DNA from: Prosopocoilus inquinatus
Taxonomy: Eukaryota > Arthropoda > Insecta > Coleoptera > Lucanidae
Direction of reading: 5' to 3'
Length of the DNA stretch: 64,000 nt
Assembly (NCBI GenBank): GCA_036172665.1
Contig: CM069871.1
Span: 61,688,713-61,752,712 of the forward strand
Both the position numbers and the translations under genes were made by a program. The notes under the pieces were generated by a model that saw only the letters and a list, made by a program, of their open reading frames with translations, did no database searches and had not been told where the DNA came from. This document shows, piece by piece, positions 1-11,860 of the stretch. Numbering within the stretch: the stretch's first letter is position 1; every line of letters begins with the position of its first letter.

Positions 1-2004
1 TGCGATACAAAACTATGATACAGGGTGACTTCTGAAAACGGTTTCTCAAACCGTAACAAACAGAAACAGATGGAATATATGATAATATGTAACAAAGAAA
101 AATGGAGATAAAGTACTAAGTTTGGGAAAGAGTAAACCCAACCCGTTCTAACTTTACAAAGATTCATGAGATATTGATGTAGCATATTGTTTGATGATAC
201 TTTGCAGAATATATTCCAATTACTAAATATTAAATGGATGCCTATTTAATCTATTTACGATCGAAGAAGGGAGAACACGTAATAAAATAGTTGAGATCTG
301 TATTCTAAGAGAAAAAATGGGACGAGAGAATGAAAGTGGCGGATGGAGGAGGCACACAGTCTTATAGCGTTTTCTAATGGTTGCAATAGTGCACAGTCAG
401 TGTATATCCATCTCTTATTATCACATGAGGTTAAAATGAAATGAAAATACACTTGGTGTGCACTAGTGCAGCCACTGGAAAACGCTATGAACTTCGAAGT
501 CAGAAGAATATGAGAAGCAAAAGAGTAATTTACGTTCTCTTGCCAATTTCCTCATTCTGTATTAGGCTACGGAATAAGCCTTAATTTTTAGGGAATCTAT
601 TTTAAAAAAAAATTAATTTGAATTATCTTAATAATAATAAGCAGAATATGCAAGTGCGATTAAGCTGCGATATCTCATTTGTTTAATTTTTTCTTTTAGA
701 TAAGAAAATCGAATTGAATCACATATTAAAAAAATACATATTCGCGCGCTGTGATTATGTTACAGGAAATAATAACAGGGCATGAGATGAATATAGTGAT
801 CATAAATTATAAATAAGCGATTGTATCACGCGTTATCTTGCGATAGATCATAACAAATTCATTTTTCAACGTACAATAAACAACGAGACATACATATTAA
901 CATTGTAATCGGAAATCTACTTGCCCGAGACAGGTTATTAACGAGCTTGGTTAAATAACAATTGTTTATACTTACGTGCACGTATAGAAAATATTTACGC
1001 AATTTAATAATACGGTAAATAACTATCGCGCGAGACTGTCTACATATATTAATATTTATTGAAGTGTTATGTTAAATATTATTAAGTAAAGCGAAAATAC
1101 TATTTAATGCGAATATGAAATTAGTAAATACTTTGGAATGTACAACGACGTTCACCTCAAATAATACCACGTGACAGTTTCGTAGCCCTTACACTCAATT
1201 TTCTTAAGGGTGTGGTTCGCAAGCAGGAGTATCATTTAAGTTTAGCGTCGTAGTATATTTCATTTTATGGGTGGTTTTATAAAAAGAAAATTAAGAAACA
1301 ATTATATTTTTAATATTGGGAAGTCTGATTGGGGAAGTCAACTTGGAGCATCCATGGCTGAAACGAACCGTTTAATAAAAGCTGTATGACATTTGCATGT
1401 GAAGATTGAAATTTATGGGAGAAAATCACATCGTCAAATCGAACGTCCACGCGATAAATCGTGACCACATGCCAGGTAAAAGTAATTTTTTTTTTCGCCA
1501 AGTAAACGCAAACACATATTCCGGTGCAGTTTTATGTAGCCGTCGACTTGGGAGATTACTCACAGGTCACAAAAGTCAATGAATGCTTTGATATCATTTA
1601 CAAGAACAGCTGTTGTGTCTGGTGTATGGCCACACAGAATCGAGATTTCTGTTGGTAGGTATCAAAAGATATCATCATTTTTGAGTTCAGATATCTTTGT
1701 GCGTCGTATCAGGCCGACGCAATTTTTCTCTGGTTTTCCACGCAATTCCTGGAAATTCTAGAAGCACATGTTCATGTTGTGGTCGTCGTTTCCAATGAAT
1801 TTTATTATGTGTTGCAATTAAGTAAACAAGCGGCAAGTAAACTTTTACAATTAATAATTATAAAATAATACATTCATTATTTGCTTTGTTTGTTTCAATT
1901 AATTTAATTAATCGATTGTGGAACTGGTTAAGACATCGTTCTATGATGACGGATAAAACGAGATAAGCACGTAAAATATTCATATGACGGTGATGAAGAG
2001 GTCC
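1..2004. other. AT-rich intergenic DNA, no gene seen
   Basis: The short open frames here are random-looking, low-complexity or antisense stretches without recognisable domains. A few A/T runs occur. The first bases include a short TACAGGGTGAC string that resembles the ends of the IS630-type elements seen elsewhere in the window, but no partner end is visible, so it is not called. Confidence 0.6.
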
Positions 2005-2159
2005 AAAATAAATCTAAAGCGGGCCTTCGTTCGATTTATCAACAGGAAGTCGTACAAGAACAGAAAATAAGAATGTACATCAAATGTACATTCTTATTTT
2101 CTGTTCTTGGACGACTTCCTGTTGATAAATCGAACGAAGGCCCGCTTTAGATTTATTTT
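2005..2159. repeat. Near-perfect palindrome, 76-bp arms, 3-nt loop
   Basis: The left arm (2005-2080) and right arm (2084-2159) are reverse complements with one mismatch by my count (a GTCGTA/GTCGTC position), separated by the loop CAA. No clear target-site duplication flanks it and the ends do not look like a known transposon terminus. It could be a fold-back MITE or an inverted duplication made by template switching. As RNA it would form a long hairpin. Confidence 0.9.
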
Positions 2160-2394
2160 AAAGAAGAAACTCAGATAATATCTTCGGTATACTTGTGACC
2201 ACGTTTTTTTAGGTTATGATTTAAAATATAATAAGTATTCTTTTGTTACCTAATCCATTCACTTGCTTGGAAATTCTAGCAAAATTACGATGCGCATGGA
2301 GAGCAACAAGGGCGTAGTTATACGCACATTTCCTAGCTCGAAAGACGAAAAAAACACAACCGCACTCTTTGAATGTTCGCCCAAGTAATACCGG

Positions 2395-2538
2395 GAAGCG
2401 CCAAAATGGCCGACTGGAGCGCGAAAACGTTTGTACCACGTGCGAAATCAGCCAATCGTAAACAGTAAAATATTCGCGGGATGGACACGCCTGCTTCGGA
2501 GTTAAGAACGTGCGATCCCTAGAGTAAAGAAGCAATAG
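2395..2538 (+). promoter_or_regulatory. Candidate TATA-less promoter for the 2539 gene
   Basis: The stretch just upstream of the ATG at 2539 is richer in G+C than its surroundings. It holds an AAAATGGC motif (2403-2410, YY1/Pho-like core), a palindromic CACGTG E-box (2437-2442) and a CCAAT box in the context GCCAATCG (2451-2458). This grouping is typical of housekeeping promoters in animals. No TATA box is obvious. The function is inferred from motifs only. Confidence 0.4.
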
Positions 2539-3202
2539 ATGGCGTCGGCTTTACAGAATAGAGTACTTGATCTATCGTGGAAGAAATTAACGAGGTTGCA
2601 AAACCAATCGAAGACTTCTAAGGCCGTTGACTTTCTTCTTAGATTTCTAAGAAAACGGGTTGATAAATCTTCTACTGCTGACATTACGTCTTTCCTGCAA
2701 GACCTCTTCAGTTATCACTGCATAGTAACAGCACTAACAACAATAACAGTAGTAGCAAAACATCCGGCAGAGCATGCCTGCAGAAGTCTTTTGAAAAAAA
2801 AAGACGAAACGTCAGCGTAGAAAATTTTATCAACGCGGTTTTCCAGAAACCCAAGAGGTAAAATATACTTAGTTGTTTTATTTTGGTTTTACATTTTTCT
2901 AGTTTGATGACTGTCTTCATTGGAAACTGCCTTTGTATTTTACTATTTTTTTTTTTTAGTTTTCGGATTTATTCTCGCTGTTTTCTGGCTTTGCTGAATA
3001 CCTGCTTCGTTTCTCGCAACGTACTGAAGTTTATTGAAATTTTTCTTTTGGATGTTAGTATTTTACTTTGGACAAGTCGTTTCAGTTTTCAGTGGAACTC
3101 TTCAGCTACGCTTATGCTGATGAAGCCCCAAGTAGGGTTGAAACAGCTGTGCAGAGGTTGCTGGAAGAATCCACAGAAATCAAAAACGATTTGCAATTGT
3201 AA
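2539..3202 (+). CDS. Candidate small intron-containing gene or decayed gene, function unknown
   Basis: I do not recognise this protein. An ATG in good context at 2539 opens a 93-codon frame that starts MASALQNRVLDLSWKK. From about 2682 a second frame (-1) is also coding-like, with an Asn/Ser-rich linker and a basic stretch ending QKPKR, and it runs into a consensus donor (GAG|GTAAAA, intron from 2858). A T-rich acceptor ends at 2959, giving a 102-bp intron. Further on, the frame following a TTAG at 3058 reads 47 codons to TAA (3200-3202) and contains EAPSRVETAVQRLLEE and IKNDLQL. That last segment has a diverged, frame-conserving paralogue on the minus strand at 54779-54920, which supports real coding origin. 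The frames do not join without shifts, so this may be a pseudogene, or the exon structure may be different from what I infer. Confidence 0.4.
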
Positions 3203-4503
3203 TTTTTAGTTACTATTTTAATCATAACTATTTCATACAAACGATAGTTTTTTTATAAAGGATAATACAAAATTTTATTAAAAAATATCGACTACCAAGG
3301 TAACTTTATGATTATTTATTAAGCATCACTATTCAATGATATATTAAGCAACAGAATAAATTTGGACTAATGAATGATGAATGACTAATGAACTGAGCTT
3401 GAAAAAAATATTTTAGCATTTTGTAAGTAAATTCTGAAGTTTTATAATAAGTAAACCAATAAAGCCTTTTCACTGTTACCATCACTATGTCATTTATACA
3501 TGGCATAAATACTGCTAAAGCAGTGAATAAATTTTTAGTAGAATGACCCCCTATAAAATAAATCTAGATCCTAAGATGTCAAAGACTCTTCTGAAATTCC
3601 ATTTCCGAATGATTCCCAGAAAATCTCGATTTGGCTTGTAAATTGTCTCCACTTATTGTTAGTCGATTGGCATGTATTATTCAAACGGTTTCTTATTTCA
3701 GATACGATTGTTGTTGTTGAAGTTGAAGACGGACCTTTCTCGAATCTGAATTGTCGCGTTTAACATGGATATTTTTGTGCGAAAATCGCGAAACGTCCAG
3801 GAAACCATGAACTTTTAACGTAAATATTTATAGTGTACGCTTGTGTGAGACAAATTGAAATTGAAATTCCAAGACGGATTTAGGAGTCACAACAGCAACT
3901 TGTTAGACATGTAAATCGTCCGAGACGGAGCGGAGTGTTTTGTTGACTTCTTCGGTGATTAAACGCCTGGCTGTATATCTCAGGATAATTATGCTAAACA
4001 CCTTGACAAAAAGATGATTTAATCCTGAGGTATCCAGTAACAAAGGAATTTCTGTCAGTTTTCATAAGTTTCTGAAGATCTCGTGCAGATTTGACAGGAA
4101 TGAGTGACGATGAAAAAAATTATTCACTTTCAAATTATTTGAAATACTGCAAGGTATCCAAAAATTACGGTAAATAAATTTATGGATTCTTTCGGATAAT
4201 GAATTATCCCTCCCATCTTCACTTTTCTTAATTTGTTTTACACTTTCATGCAGCCTGCTTCAAACTGCTTAAGCAGGGATTCGAAAAATTCAAAGTCGGC
4301 TAGGCTAACCGCTGAGCCTGGCCGTTACTACATAACTAAAAATACACAGGAGTTTACTTTTAGAACTAGAAAAAATAATTGAATTAAAAATTTCGAATTA
4401 TGCGCTTGTTAAATAGATTTGAAGTTTCTGTTTTCTTTTTTGTTTTTGACCGAGTTAAGAAGCTCAATCCTGAAGTGAAAACAAATCCATTGTTTCGAGT
4501 GCT
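3203..4503. other. Intergenic, no gene seen
   Basis: AT-rich DNA after the candidate gene. Possible polyadenylation signals AATAAA lie near 3355 and 3470. No coding-like frame or transposon end is recognised. Confidence 0.5.
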
Positions 4504-4511
4504 GATGATTA

Positions 4512-5352
4512 AGGGTCTAGGACAATTCGCCATCGCCGATTTGTCGTCGCCAATTCACCGTCGCCGATTAGTCGTAGGTACAATTCAACGCCGGAAAACT
4601 CGCCGTCGGTAAATTCGCCGTCAGCGATTAAAGTTTTAACTCCAGGTACATATCCAAATCATAAAATACCGATAATTATATGTAAATAAAATAAAGAAGT
4701 TAACATAATTAATGGAAAATAAAATAATTTGTTATTAATTAAATGTGATACATAAATAAACAGATAAAAAAATTTGGTCTTCCAGGAAGTATTTCTTATT
4801 CTTCAGGGTGTTCGTAAAATCCCTCCAATTCTTCTTTTTTATATTTTTAGATTATGCTCAAAATCATATTGATTTTCATATCAATCAAAATCACTACACA
4901 TCAAAAGTCGACTGCTTTCAAAATATTGATTCATGAAAGCTCGTCATTTAAAATTATAAATTGAAAAAGGGGTTCCAAAAAAAAAAAAAAAATAGAATTA
5001 TGATTATGTGTACGTACAGCACCAATTTGTTCGTAATTTTGTGTCTTACGGTGGTCGCACTGTATTTAGGAATTTATTTTAACTTGAAATAGAAAAACAA
5101 TAGTAAAGTCCATTTTAATTTACTTGAAACGTACTGAAATTATAGTTATTTTCTTCAATTCGTAGGTATAACTTGGATATTATCTAAAATGGTCAGAAAG
5201 TGTTTTAAAGCTTATCAAGCTAAATAAAGCAGTAACATGGGACGGCGAATTGGGCGGACGGTAAACTGGATCGACGACGAATTGGTTCTACGACGAATTG
5301 GCGACGGTGAATCGGCGACGGCGAGTTGGCGACGGCGAATCGTCCCATCCCC
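4512..5352. mobile_element. 841-bp non-autonomous element with tandem-repeat inverted termini and 8-bp TSD
   Basis: Both ends are arrays of a degenerate repeat resembling ATTCGCCGTCGCC, in inverted orientation: left about 4520-4620, right about 5238-5345. The outermost bases (AGGGTCTAGGACAATTCGCC on the left) match the right end when reverse-complemented. A perfect 8-bp direct repeat GATGATTA flanks the element at 4504-4511 and 5353-5360. An 8-bp duplication fits hAT, P, Zisupton or Merlin-like elements; I cannot assign the family. The interior (4620-5230) is AT-rich with no transposase. Confidence 0.8.
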
Positions 5353-5360
5353 GATGATTA

Positions 5361-7048
5361 CTGGGTAAATTCCTCCATACCTCCAAAACGAATGAACGAA
5401 GTATGTCGCAATAAGAGCTGCGTAAAGTGTAGGTATCATGAGGTCACTTTTCATTACTTGGAATAGAAAATAAAGTCGACTGATAAGAATACTGGATTTT
5501 ATTAACTGTCTTAAGTATCTCTCTACATACGTGTTAGCTGTTTAACATTTGATTAGAAGGTTTGCTTTAATTCTTTATCTCACAGTGACAAGTTGATGAC
5601 AACGCAGCTTTCGCAAGATTAAAAACGAAAAAAATAAAGCAGATTAAATAAAAAAAAATCTATTAGGAAAGTTGGAAAGTATTAATAAACGGCGATCATA
5701 GAATGATTTAAGATTGTTTATTTTGAATTATTTTATTAAGTAGAAGATATTATTTAAGTACATATACCAATGTCATGAATAAAAAGTCAAATGCCACTGG
5801 AAATGAAACTGCAGAGATCCGACTGATGACCCTAGATATTCTTTTTTTTATATCTCTGCTTTGTCAAGCCATTTTCAGTTTCCCTTAAAGCACCCAAACT
5901 AGTATTCACACAAAACAGATTAGATAGCAATAAAAACATAATTAGAAAAGGGATTAGGGAGTATCAGTGTCTCCTCGACCGCGATGTTTGATTTGAAAAA
6001 AAAAAAAAATGCAAAAGCAAGGATACAATAAAGTTTTGAAATCAAGTGACGATTATTATTGGCGAATTAAGAAAATTCATAAATCAATCATGATGTAAAG
6101 CAGAAAATAAGTACATGTACTGTATACTGTACGTGTATACCGATTTGTCATATATACACGTTTTCATAACGATCAAGATAGAGAAGGCAATACATTATAA
6201 TTAGTTTCCAAATCCTTACATCTGCAGTCTCTATCTTTGTCATATTTATTATTATTATGTTGTATTTTTGTTAGTAAGTATTTTATAGTAATAATCTACA
6301 ATGTAGCTGTACTCCCGAAATACAAGCATGTCGTTCGCCAGAAGTGCCAAAAAATCTCTCTCGAGTTTTGCTTGGAAAGTAATATTTATATTTTCTTAAT
6401 TAATAAATGGGAGTTTAAAAATGACTTTAGGTTTGGAAAGTAAAGCTCAGCGACAAATATAATTCAATATCGTCTAGAGATTAAGTCGTCGCCCTAAAAT
6501 GATATTGTATGGGTGTGATACATTGTACACATAAACTGAAAGTAAAAGGCAATTCAAACTGAAATAATACAGACAATAATCGGTTATTCGTGTGGACACA
6601 TATCTGCTAAAACGAAATATTAAATCTCTAAATATATCGACGTAAAGTAATTATGTACATTATTTATTAGGTTCTTAAAATTAAATTAAGTATGTTATCT
6701 AGTAGGAGCTTAAAATTAAATTATGTACGTTATCTATTAGGTGCATGAAGAAATTAAGAGTTTATTTGTCTTTTTGGTTAAATGATTTGGTGAGAATGAA
6801 TTTACTTTACTAATCTAATCAAATAAATGCAACTCAATGTATCGCGCACCGTACTGGCATCCTGTTCGTCTTATGAAAAACTAAAATTGACCTGCGGCAT
6901 AAAATTAATCTAAGATGTTTTTTTAAGAAAAGCGGAAACATATTTTTAATGGCTTGATGAAATCGAGGTCATCGTCTATCCTATCAAGGCAGTAAAGGCA
7001 CTGATACTTTGTTATAAAGTGCACGTGACACATTATTTTCGGTTGATA
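5361..7048. other. Intergenic, no gene seen apart from a 35-bp tandem repeat
   Basis: AT-rich with several homopolymer runs. The only structure noted is the tandem repeat at 6651-6755, listed separately. Confidence 0.5.
6651..6755. repeat. 35-bp minisatellite, three copies
   Basis: Three consecutive diverged copies start at 6651, 6686 and 6721. Each begins TTATGTAC or TTAAGTAT and the first two end CTTAAAATTAAA. The period is exactly 35 bp. Confidence 0.85.
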
Positions 7049-7056
7049 CTGTGCAA

Positions 7057-8789
7057 CAGGGTTGCCAGATTAGACGAAATTCCTCCATTTGGGCTACATA
7101 TTAGACAAATTTGACGCCTTCAAATCGCAAATATGTACTTTCCTCGAGTATCGTTCGCTTCTGTTTTTTATTCGTCTCATTTTTTCTTTCTCTTTTGTTT
7201 TAAGAAATAGTTATTTGGGGTTTTATTCACGCTTCAATTGTTTTGTCTTGTCCTTTTGTTTTTTGCCAGTTTCTTGACTTGAAAAAGTTTTCAGCCGGAG
7301 AATTGTCGTTTTTTCACTTTTTTGTCTATCCATTCATCTATTATTTTTGCTTTTCTGTTCTTCGCATTCTTCTCTTTTTAATCGAATTGGTTTTCGCCTT
7401 TTACTGACTCTTTTTCACAGTTCTCTTTTGTTATCTACGAGTTTGTTTTCATTTGCAAAAACTTTAGTCGCTTTTTACTTTTTTGTTCATCTTACTATCG
7501 TGGTACGTACCTCCTTCTGTTTATTTGTGATCTATAACCGGCCAGAATATAAATGGAAAAGCACTCAACGTTTCGCTATCGATTGGTAGCTTCGTCAAGA
7601 GTCAACTTCTTTTATTTTTTTAAATTCATTTAATGATGTCGTTTTTCTCGTTTTGTTTTTAATTGAATTGGTTTTTCAAATTTTGTTAACTCATGCTTTC
7701 TTGCTGTTGCTTTTTGTTTTCCACTAGTGTTCTTTTATGTTGCGTCATGAGATTCATTTGTTTTTTGTTCATCTTTGTCATTAATTCTCTTTCTTTTCTA
7801 TGTGATTTCTCTTTTCCTTTTTTAATTAGATTAATTTTTCTTTGTAAGTCATCGTTTTTCATATGTTATATGTGTCCATCACAGTTGTAATGCACTATAT
7901 TTCGTCGTTCGTTTCTTTTTTCGTTTTTTATAGTCTTTTTCTTTTGGTTTTCCTTTTTTTTGTCAATTATATATCCCAATTTTTAAAAACGACTTTCCTG
8001 TTTGACGTGCGACTTGACATTCTCGAAACTGGAAAATGATTTGATATATTGGGAAAAATAATTGACAAAAAGCAAAAACCAAAAGAAAAAAACTGTAATA
8101 ATAATAATCAAATAATAATAATTGTCTTTATTGGTCCAAGCTAAACACAACGAAACATATAAACAAATATAGAAACGAAAACTTGTATAAATTATGGTAA
8201 TTTATTGACTTTTTTTATAGTCTGCTTTTATTTTCTAAGAATTTTTTGATTCGTCCGGAAAACAGTTGCTTTTTTTCTTTCAGCTTGTCGATCATTTTTT
8301 GTTTTATTTTCACTTTTAATTTCTCTGTTGCTTCTAATTTTTTGTAGTTTTTTTTTAAATTATCTTTTGTTCCTTTCAGCACCTATTTTTAGAAAAAACA
8401 AAAGAGAATAGTTCGCCTTCACCTGTCGTATTAATTTGTAATTTGTATGATTAATTAATGATTCGTTGTTGTTTGTGATTACCACACTTCTAATCCTAAA
8501 ATTTTAATGTTATGTTTTATTATTACGGAATTTTTTTATTTATTCCTGCTGATACCAAGACGTCAAAAATTATTTTACGTGAAATGGAAAGCGATTGTCT
8601 ATTACAAACAACAAGATAAAGTAAGGCTAATAATTTTTAAATCAATGACTACCGTTAACCAAAATATTTCATATAATGTAACACAATAAACTAATTAATA
8701 TTTTTTTACACTTCGGAATTTGGTGTAATTGGGTGGCTTCTTGTAATACCTTTGGAGCTATATTTTTCAAATAAAATCTGGCAACCCTG
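7057..8789. mobile_element. Non-autonomous hAT-type element (1.73 kb)
   Basis: The element starts CAGGGTTGCCAGATT and ends with its reverse complement AATCTGGCAACCCTG. The flanking 8-mers CTGTGCAA (7049-7056) and CTATACAA (8790-8797) match at 6 of 8 positions, and the two differences are both transitions, as expected for an aged 8-bp duplication. There is no transposase. The interior is strongly T-rich on the plus strand from about 7130 to 7960 and contains an inner inverted repeat (about 7939-7982 against 8048-8090, containing TGTCAATTA). Confidence 0.75.
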
Positions 8790-8833
8790 CTATACAAATG
8801 CAAGGCATGTAACGAAAACGTGATGAACACATT

Positions 8834-8981
8834 GGTTTGGATTAGTTCCAACATTTGCAATTCAAAATCTGTTACACCGAAGGAAATTTAACGAAAGATT
8901 AATTAGAATACCTACTACGACGAGAACGTGCAGAACGTGCTATGTTGGATTAGCCCCAGAATTTGCAGTTCAACATCTGTT
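8834..8981. repeat. Pair of diverged about 40-bp direct repeats
   Basis: The segments at about 8834-8873 and 8943-8981 share the pattern TTGGATTAG..CCA..ATTTGCA.TTCAA.ATCTGTT. They lie between the hAT-type element and the Gypsy element. No function is suggested. Confidence 0.6.
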
Positions 8982-9243
8982 TTCACGTTCAACGTAATTT
9001 TGAAAGAAGAAGAATGCGTTGACAAACGTGCAGCAATAACATTGTGAAAACCAGGTTGAGCAAAAATGCAAACTCGTTCGAAATATTTTCGTGTTGTTAC
9101 ATGGGGAAAAGTAATTTGAATCATAGTCAGTTTCAAGAAGTGATTATTAAAACTCGGACATTCCTAGGATATCTGGTAATATAACGACCTTATTTCTATA
9201 ATATAACGACTCAACAGTGGCAACGAGGACAAAGGCAACTAAA

Positions 9244-10400
9244 ATGGACACTGAGTCAATGAAAACGTCCATCACAAGTCTTCTGGCAAGTCAAGACGAA
9301 GCTTCAAGAAAAAGAGAAGAAAAATATCGTAGACGGGAGGACGTTTTGGTTCAACTCCTAAAGAATCTACAAATTAATTCTAATCAACCGTCTCCTACTT
9401 CGTCAATTGTACCTTTATCAGGAACATTTCCTGAGTTACCAGAATTCGAAGCTGATCAAGAAAATTTTACTAAATTCGACGAATGGTTAAGCCGTTTCGA
9501 GTTCACATTGGATTGCACATCACCGAATATGGCAGATCAGGACAAAGTGAAATTTGTCATGACTAAACTTTCTGCAGCAGCTTTCGGCGAGAACACCAAA
9601 TTCTGTATGCCGAAAGCAGTTACTGACTTCGATTACAACCACTTCACGTCTTCGACAGCTATACAGTAGAAAACGCTCAATTTTCGCGCTGTTCGCACAT
9701 TGCAAGAGACGGAGGTGAAGAATTCAGGCACTATGCAAACCGTGTCAGAGCAACAAAACGGATATCAATTCGGTGACCAGACTGAAGAGCATTTTTTCTG
9801 CTTAATCACGCTCACGGGTCTAAAATCAACATCAGATGAATCACTTCGTGCCCGTATGCTTCAAAAACTTAACGCTGACGGATAAAATGTCAAATTCGAT
9901 GATATAATGAATGACTGTGAGGAGTTCATTGCAATGAAATCAGAGAGCACCTTGTATAAACAAAAGGAGTGTCTTGTAAACAATATTCGCCCCAAATCTA
10001 AACAGAAAAATGACCGTAAGAAAGTTACACCGCCTAGCGCATATCGAGGTTGTGGAGAAATGCACTGGTTCAAGGACTGTCCGCATAAAAATCATAAATG
10101 TCACAAATGTCAGCGTTTGGGACATTTAGAAAAACAATGCAAAGAACAGTCAAAGAAGAATAAGTCATCAAGAAACATAAACACAATCAACGTTGGTATT
10201 CTACAAAATTCACTAAATAATTGCCGATTGCTAAAAAAGTCAATTGATGTTAATGGAGTACCCGTGGACTTTTACTTTGACAGCGGACCAGAAGTGAACA
10301 TTATTGATGAAAATACTTACAATCAAATCGGGTGTCCTGATATTCAACCGTGTAATGAACGAGCACAAGCATATGATGGAAGCATAATTAAGTCACCTTA
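9244..10400 (+). pseudogene. gag: Gypsy gag and protease region, broken
   Basis: The ATG at 9244 starts a Gag-like frame (MDTESMKTSITSLLASQ, then a charged coiled stretch and a retrotransposon Gag domain around FTKFDEWLSRFEF). It is stopped by TAG at 9667 and resumes in other frames (9700-9885, 9907-10400). A CCHC zinc knuckle CHKCQRLGHLEKQC is encoded at about 10099-10140. A retropepsin motif FYFDSGPEVNII follows at about 10270-10305, with DSG as the active-site triad, a common variant of DTG. In the family Gag assembles the particle and the knuckle binds RNA. Stops and frameshifts show that the copy is dead. An alternative in-frame GTG at 9217 lies in the primer-binding site and is not a start. 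Confidence 0.85.
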
Positions 10401-11692
10401 GGCAAAGGACATGTAACCTTCAACTATGCTGGTAATACAAGCGAAGAAATATTCTACGTGGCCAAACAAGGATCACTAAATTTGCTGGGCTTAAATGTCA
10501 TGTGCAAATTTAAATTTTTTTCCAACAAAATTCAAAATGTCAATGTCTGTCAAAAGTCAAATAATGAGCAGCGAAATGTCGAATCGTTACAAAACAGTTT
10601 CCCAGATGTGTTTGCTGATGGATTAGGATGGAGTAAAGTCGGCACTGGGCATTTTTCAGTCAATTATGGACTCAATGATTGCAGGACTGTCGTTCGCTTT
10701 TGCTTATTTGGCTGATATCGACATCGTCAGTGGAAATATCGACGATCAACAACACCTTCACGAAGTGTTTCGGCGTATCCATGACTATGGGTTTTCGCAT
10801 TCGTTTGGAGAAATGTGCTTTCTTCAAGACTTCAATAAAATACCCTTGGTTACATTGTAGACAGCTATGGACGCTGCCCAGATCCAGCTAAAATTAGCGT
10901 AATCGCTAAAATGCCGGTACAGATATTTCAACTCTTCGTTAATTTCTTGGTCTGGTAAATTATTATCAAGTATTTGTTAATAAAATGCGACACATTCGCC
11001 AATCATTCGATGAACTTTTAAAAAAAGATAAAAATTGGCAATGGTCAAATACATGTCAGCAAGCTTTTCAACGAATTAAAGATGTACTTCAACCGAACAA
11101 GGGAAATATCCAACATTCGCTAGACATCTTTCTTGAAACATATCGCATTACCCCAAATTCTGCGTTTCCTGACAATAAACTCCAGCTGAACTACTATATG
11201 GATGTAAGCTTAGAACAAGTTTGGATCTTTTGATGCCACCTAAGAAGCCGTCGATACGCGACATTAAGATGAAACAACAATTTATCATTAAGCACGGTGC
11301 TCATAGACGAGTTTTTGAGATAGATGAACTTGTTTATGCACGACATCGTCGTTCGCAACGATGGCAACCCGGAAGAATTGTACAAAAATTGGGACATACA
11401 ATTAGACGATCAGACAATCCGCCGTTTCCATGCTAACCAACTGATGAAAAGAAACACAGAACCGTCATCAAATGATCAATCAGCAGCAATCGCCGAATCT
11501 TTCTCCATTCCCATTCCTAGAAAGACTCTTGTTCGGAAGCAACCGAAGGAATCAGCTGAAATAACACCCCACGAAAAAGTAGACACCGATCTTACTTCAG
11601 AAGAATCAACTCTACGAAGATCTAGTAGAAGTCGTCAACCTGTTAAAGAATTAATGATAACACCACGCAAAAAGAAATATTTACTTACTTAA
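10401..11692 (+). pseudogene. pol: Gypsy pol fragments (RT and integrase C-terminus), broken
   Basis: A linker with NSFPDVFADGLG (about 10600) precedes a large deletion. RT resumes at about 10660 with a segment corresponding to the catalytic YxDD region, here AYLADIDIVSG, so the second catalytic Asp box is altered and the frame shifts soon after. The end of the RT connection is at 10985-11095 (LLKKDKNWQWSNTCQQAFQ). Sequence then jumps to the integrase C-terminal domain (about 11100-11440) with a frame change near 11210, followed by a Ser/Arg/Glu-rich tail to the stop at 11690. None of the pieces could give an active enzyme. Confidence 0.85.
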
Positions 11693-11722
11693 TAATTTCA
11701 TGTAATTTCTTAAAAGGGGAGG

Positions 11723-11860
11723 TGTTGGGTTGCCGAATACGGGAATAGGAAAGTAGGCTTTGGGAATAAATAAGTTTTGTCAGAATATTAATAGAATTGA
11801 AATTACATATTTTGTCCACCCCAATTTGTGGCCTTATTTCTATAATATAACGACTTAACG
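11723..11860 (+). repeat. 3' LTR of the Gypsy element
   Basis: Starts TGTTGGGTTGCC directly after the polypurine tract and ends CGACTTAACG, where a CA terminus would be expected, so the last base is probably mutated. About 138 bp, short for a Gypsy LTR. The last about 30 bp match the 5' remnant at 9188-9216. Confidence 0.75.

Larger units (their letters stand above)
9188..11860 (+). mobile_element. Decayed Gypsy (Ty3) LTR retrotransposon with internal deletions
   Basis: The order is: a 5' LTR remnant of only about 29 bp (9188-9216), a primer-binding-site candidate TGGCAACGAGGAC at 9218, gag, protease, fragments of reverse transcriptase, the C-terminal part of integrase, a polypurine tract AAAAGGGGAGG ending at 11722, and a 3' LTR. 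The end of the 5' remnant (CTATAATATAACGACTCAAC) matches the end of the 3' LTR with one change. At about 2.7 kb it is roughly half the length of a full Gypsy element; most of RT, RNase H and the integrase core are missing. Confidence 0.9.

Noticed and set aside
7089..7890. Chain of Phe/Leu-rich ORFs within the hAT-type element
   Set aside because: T-rich low-complexity DNA, no transposase motif, and no frame conservation visible.
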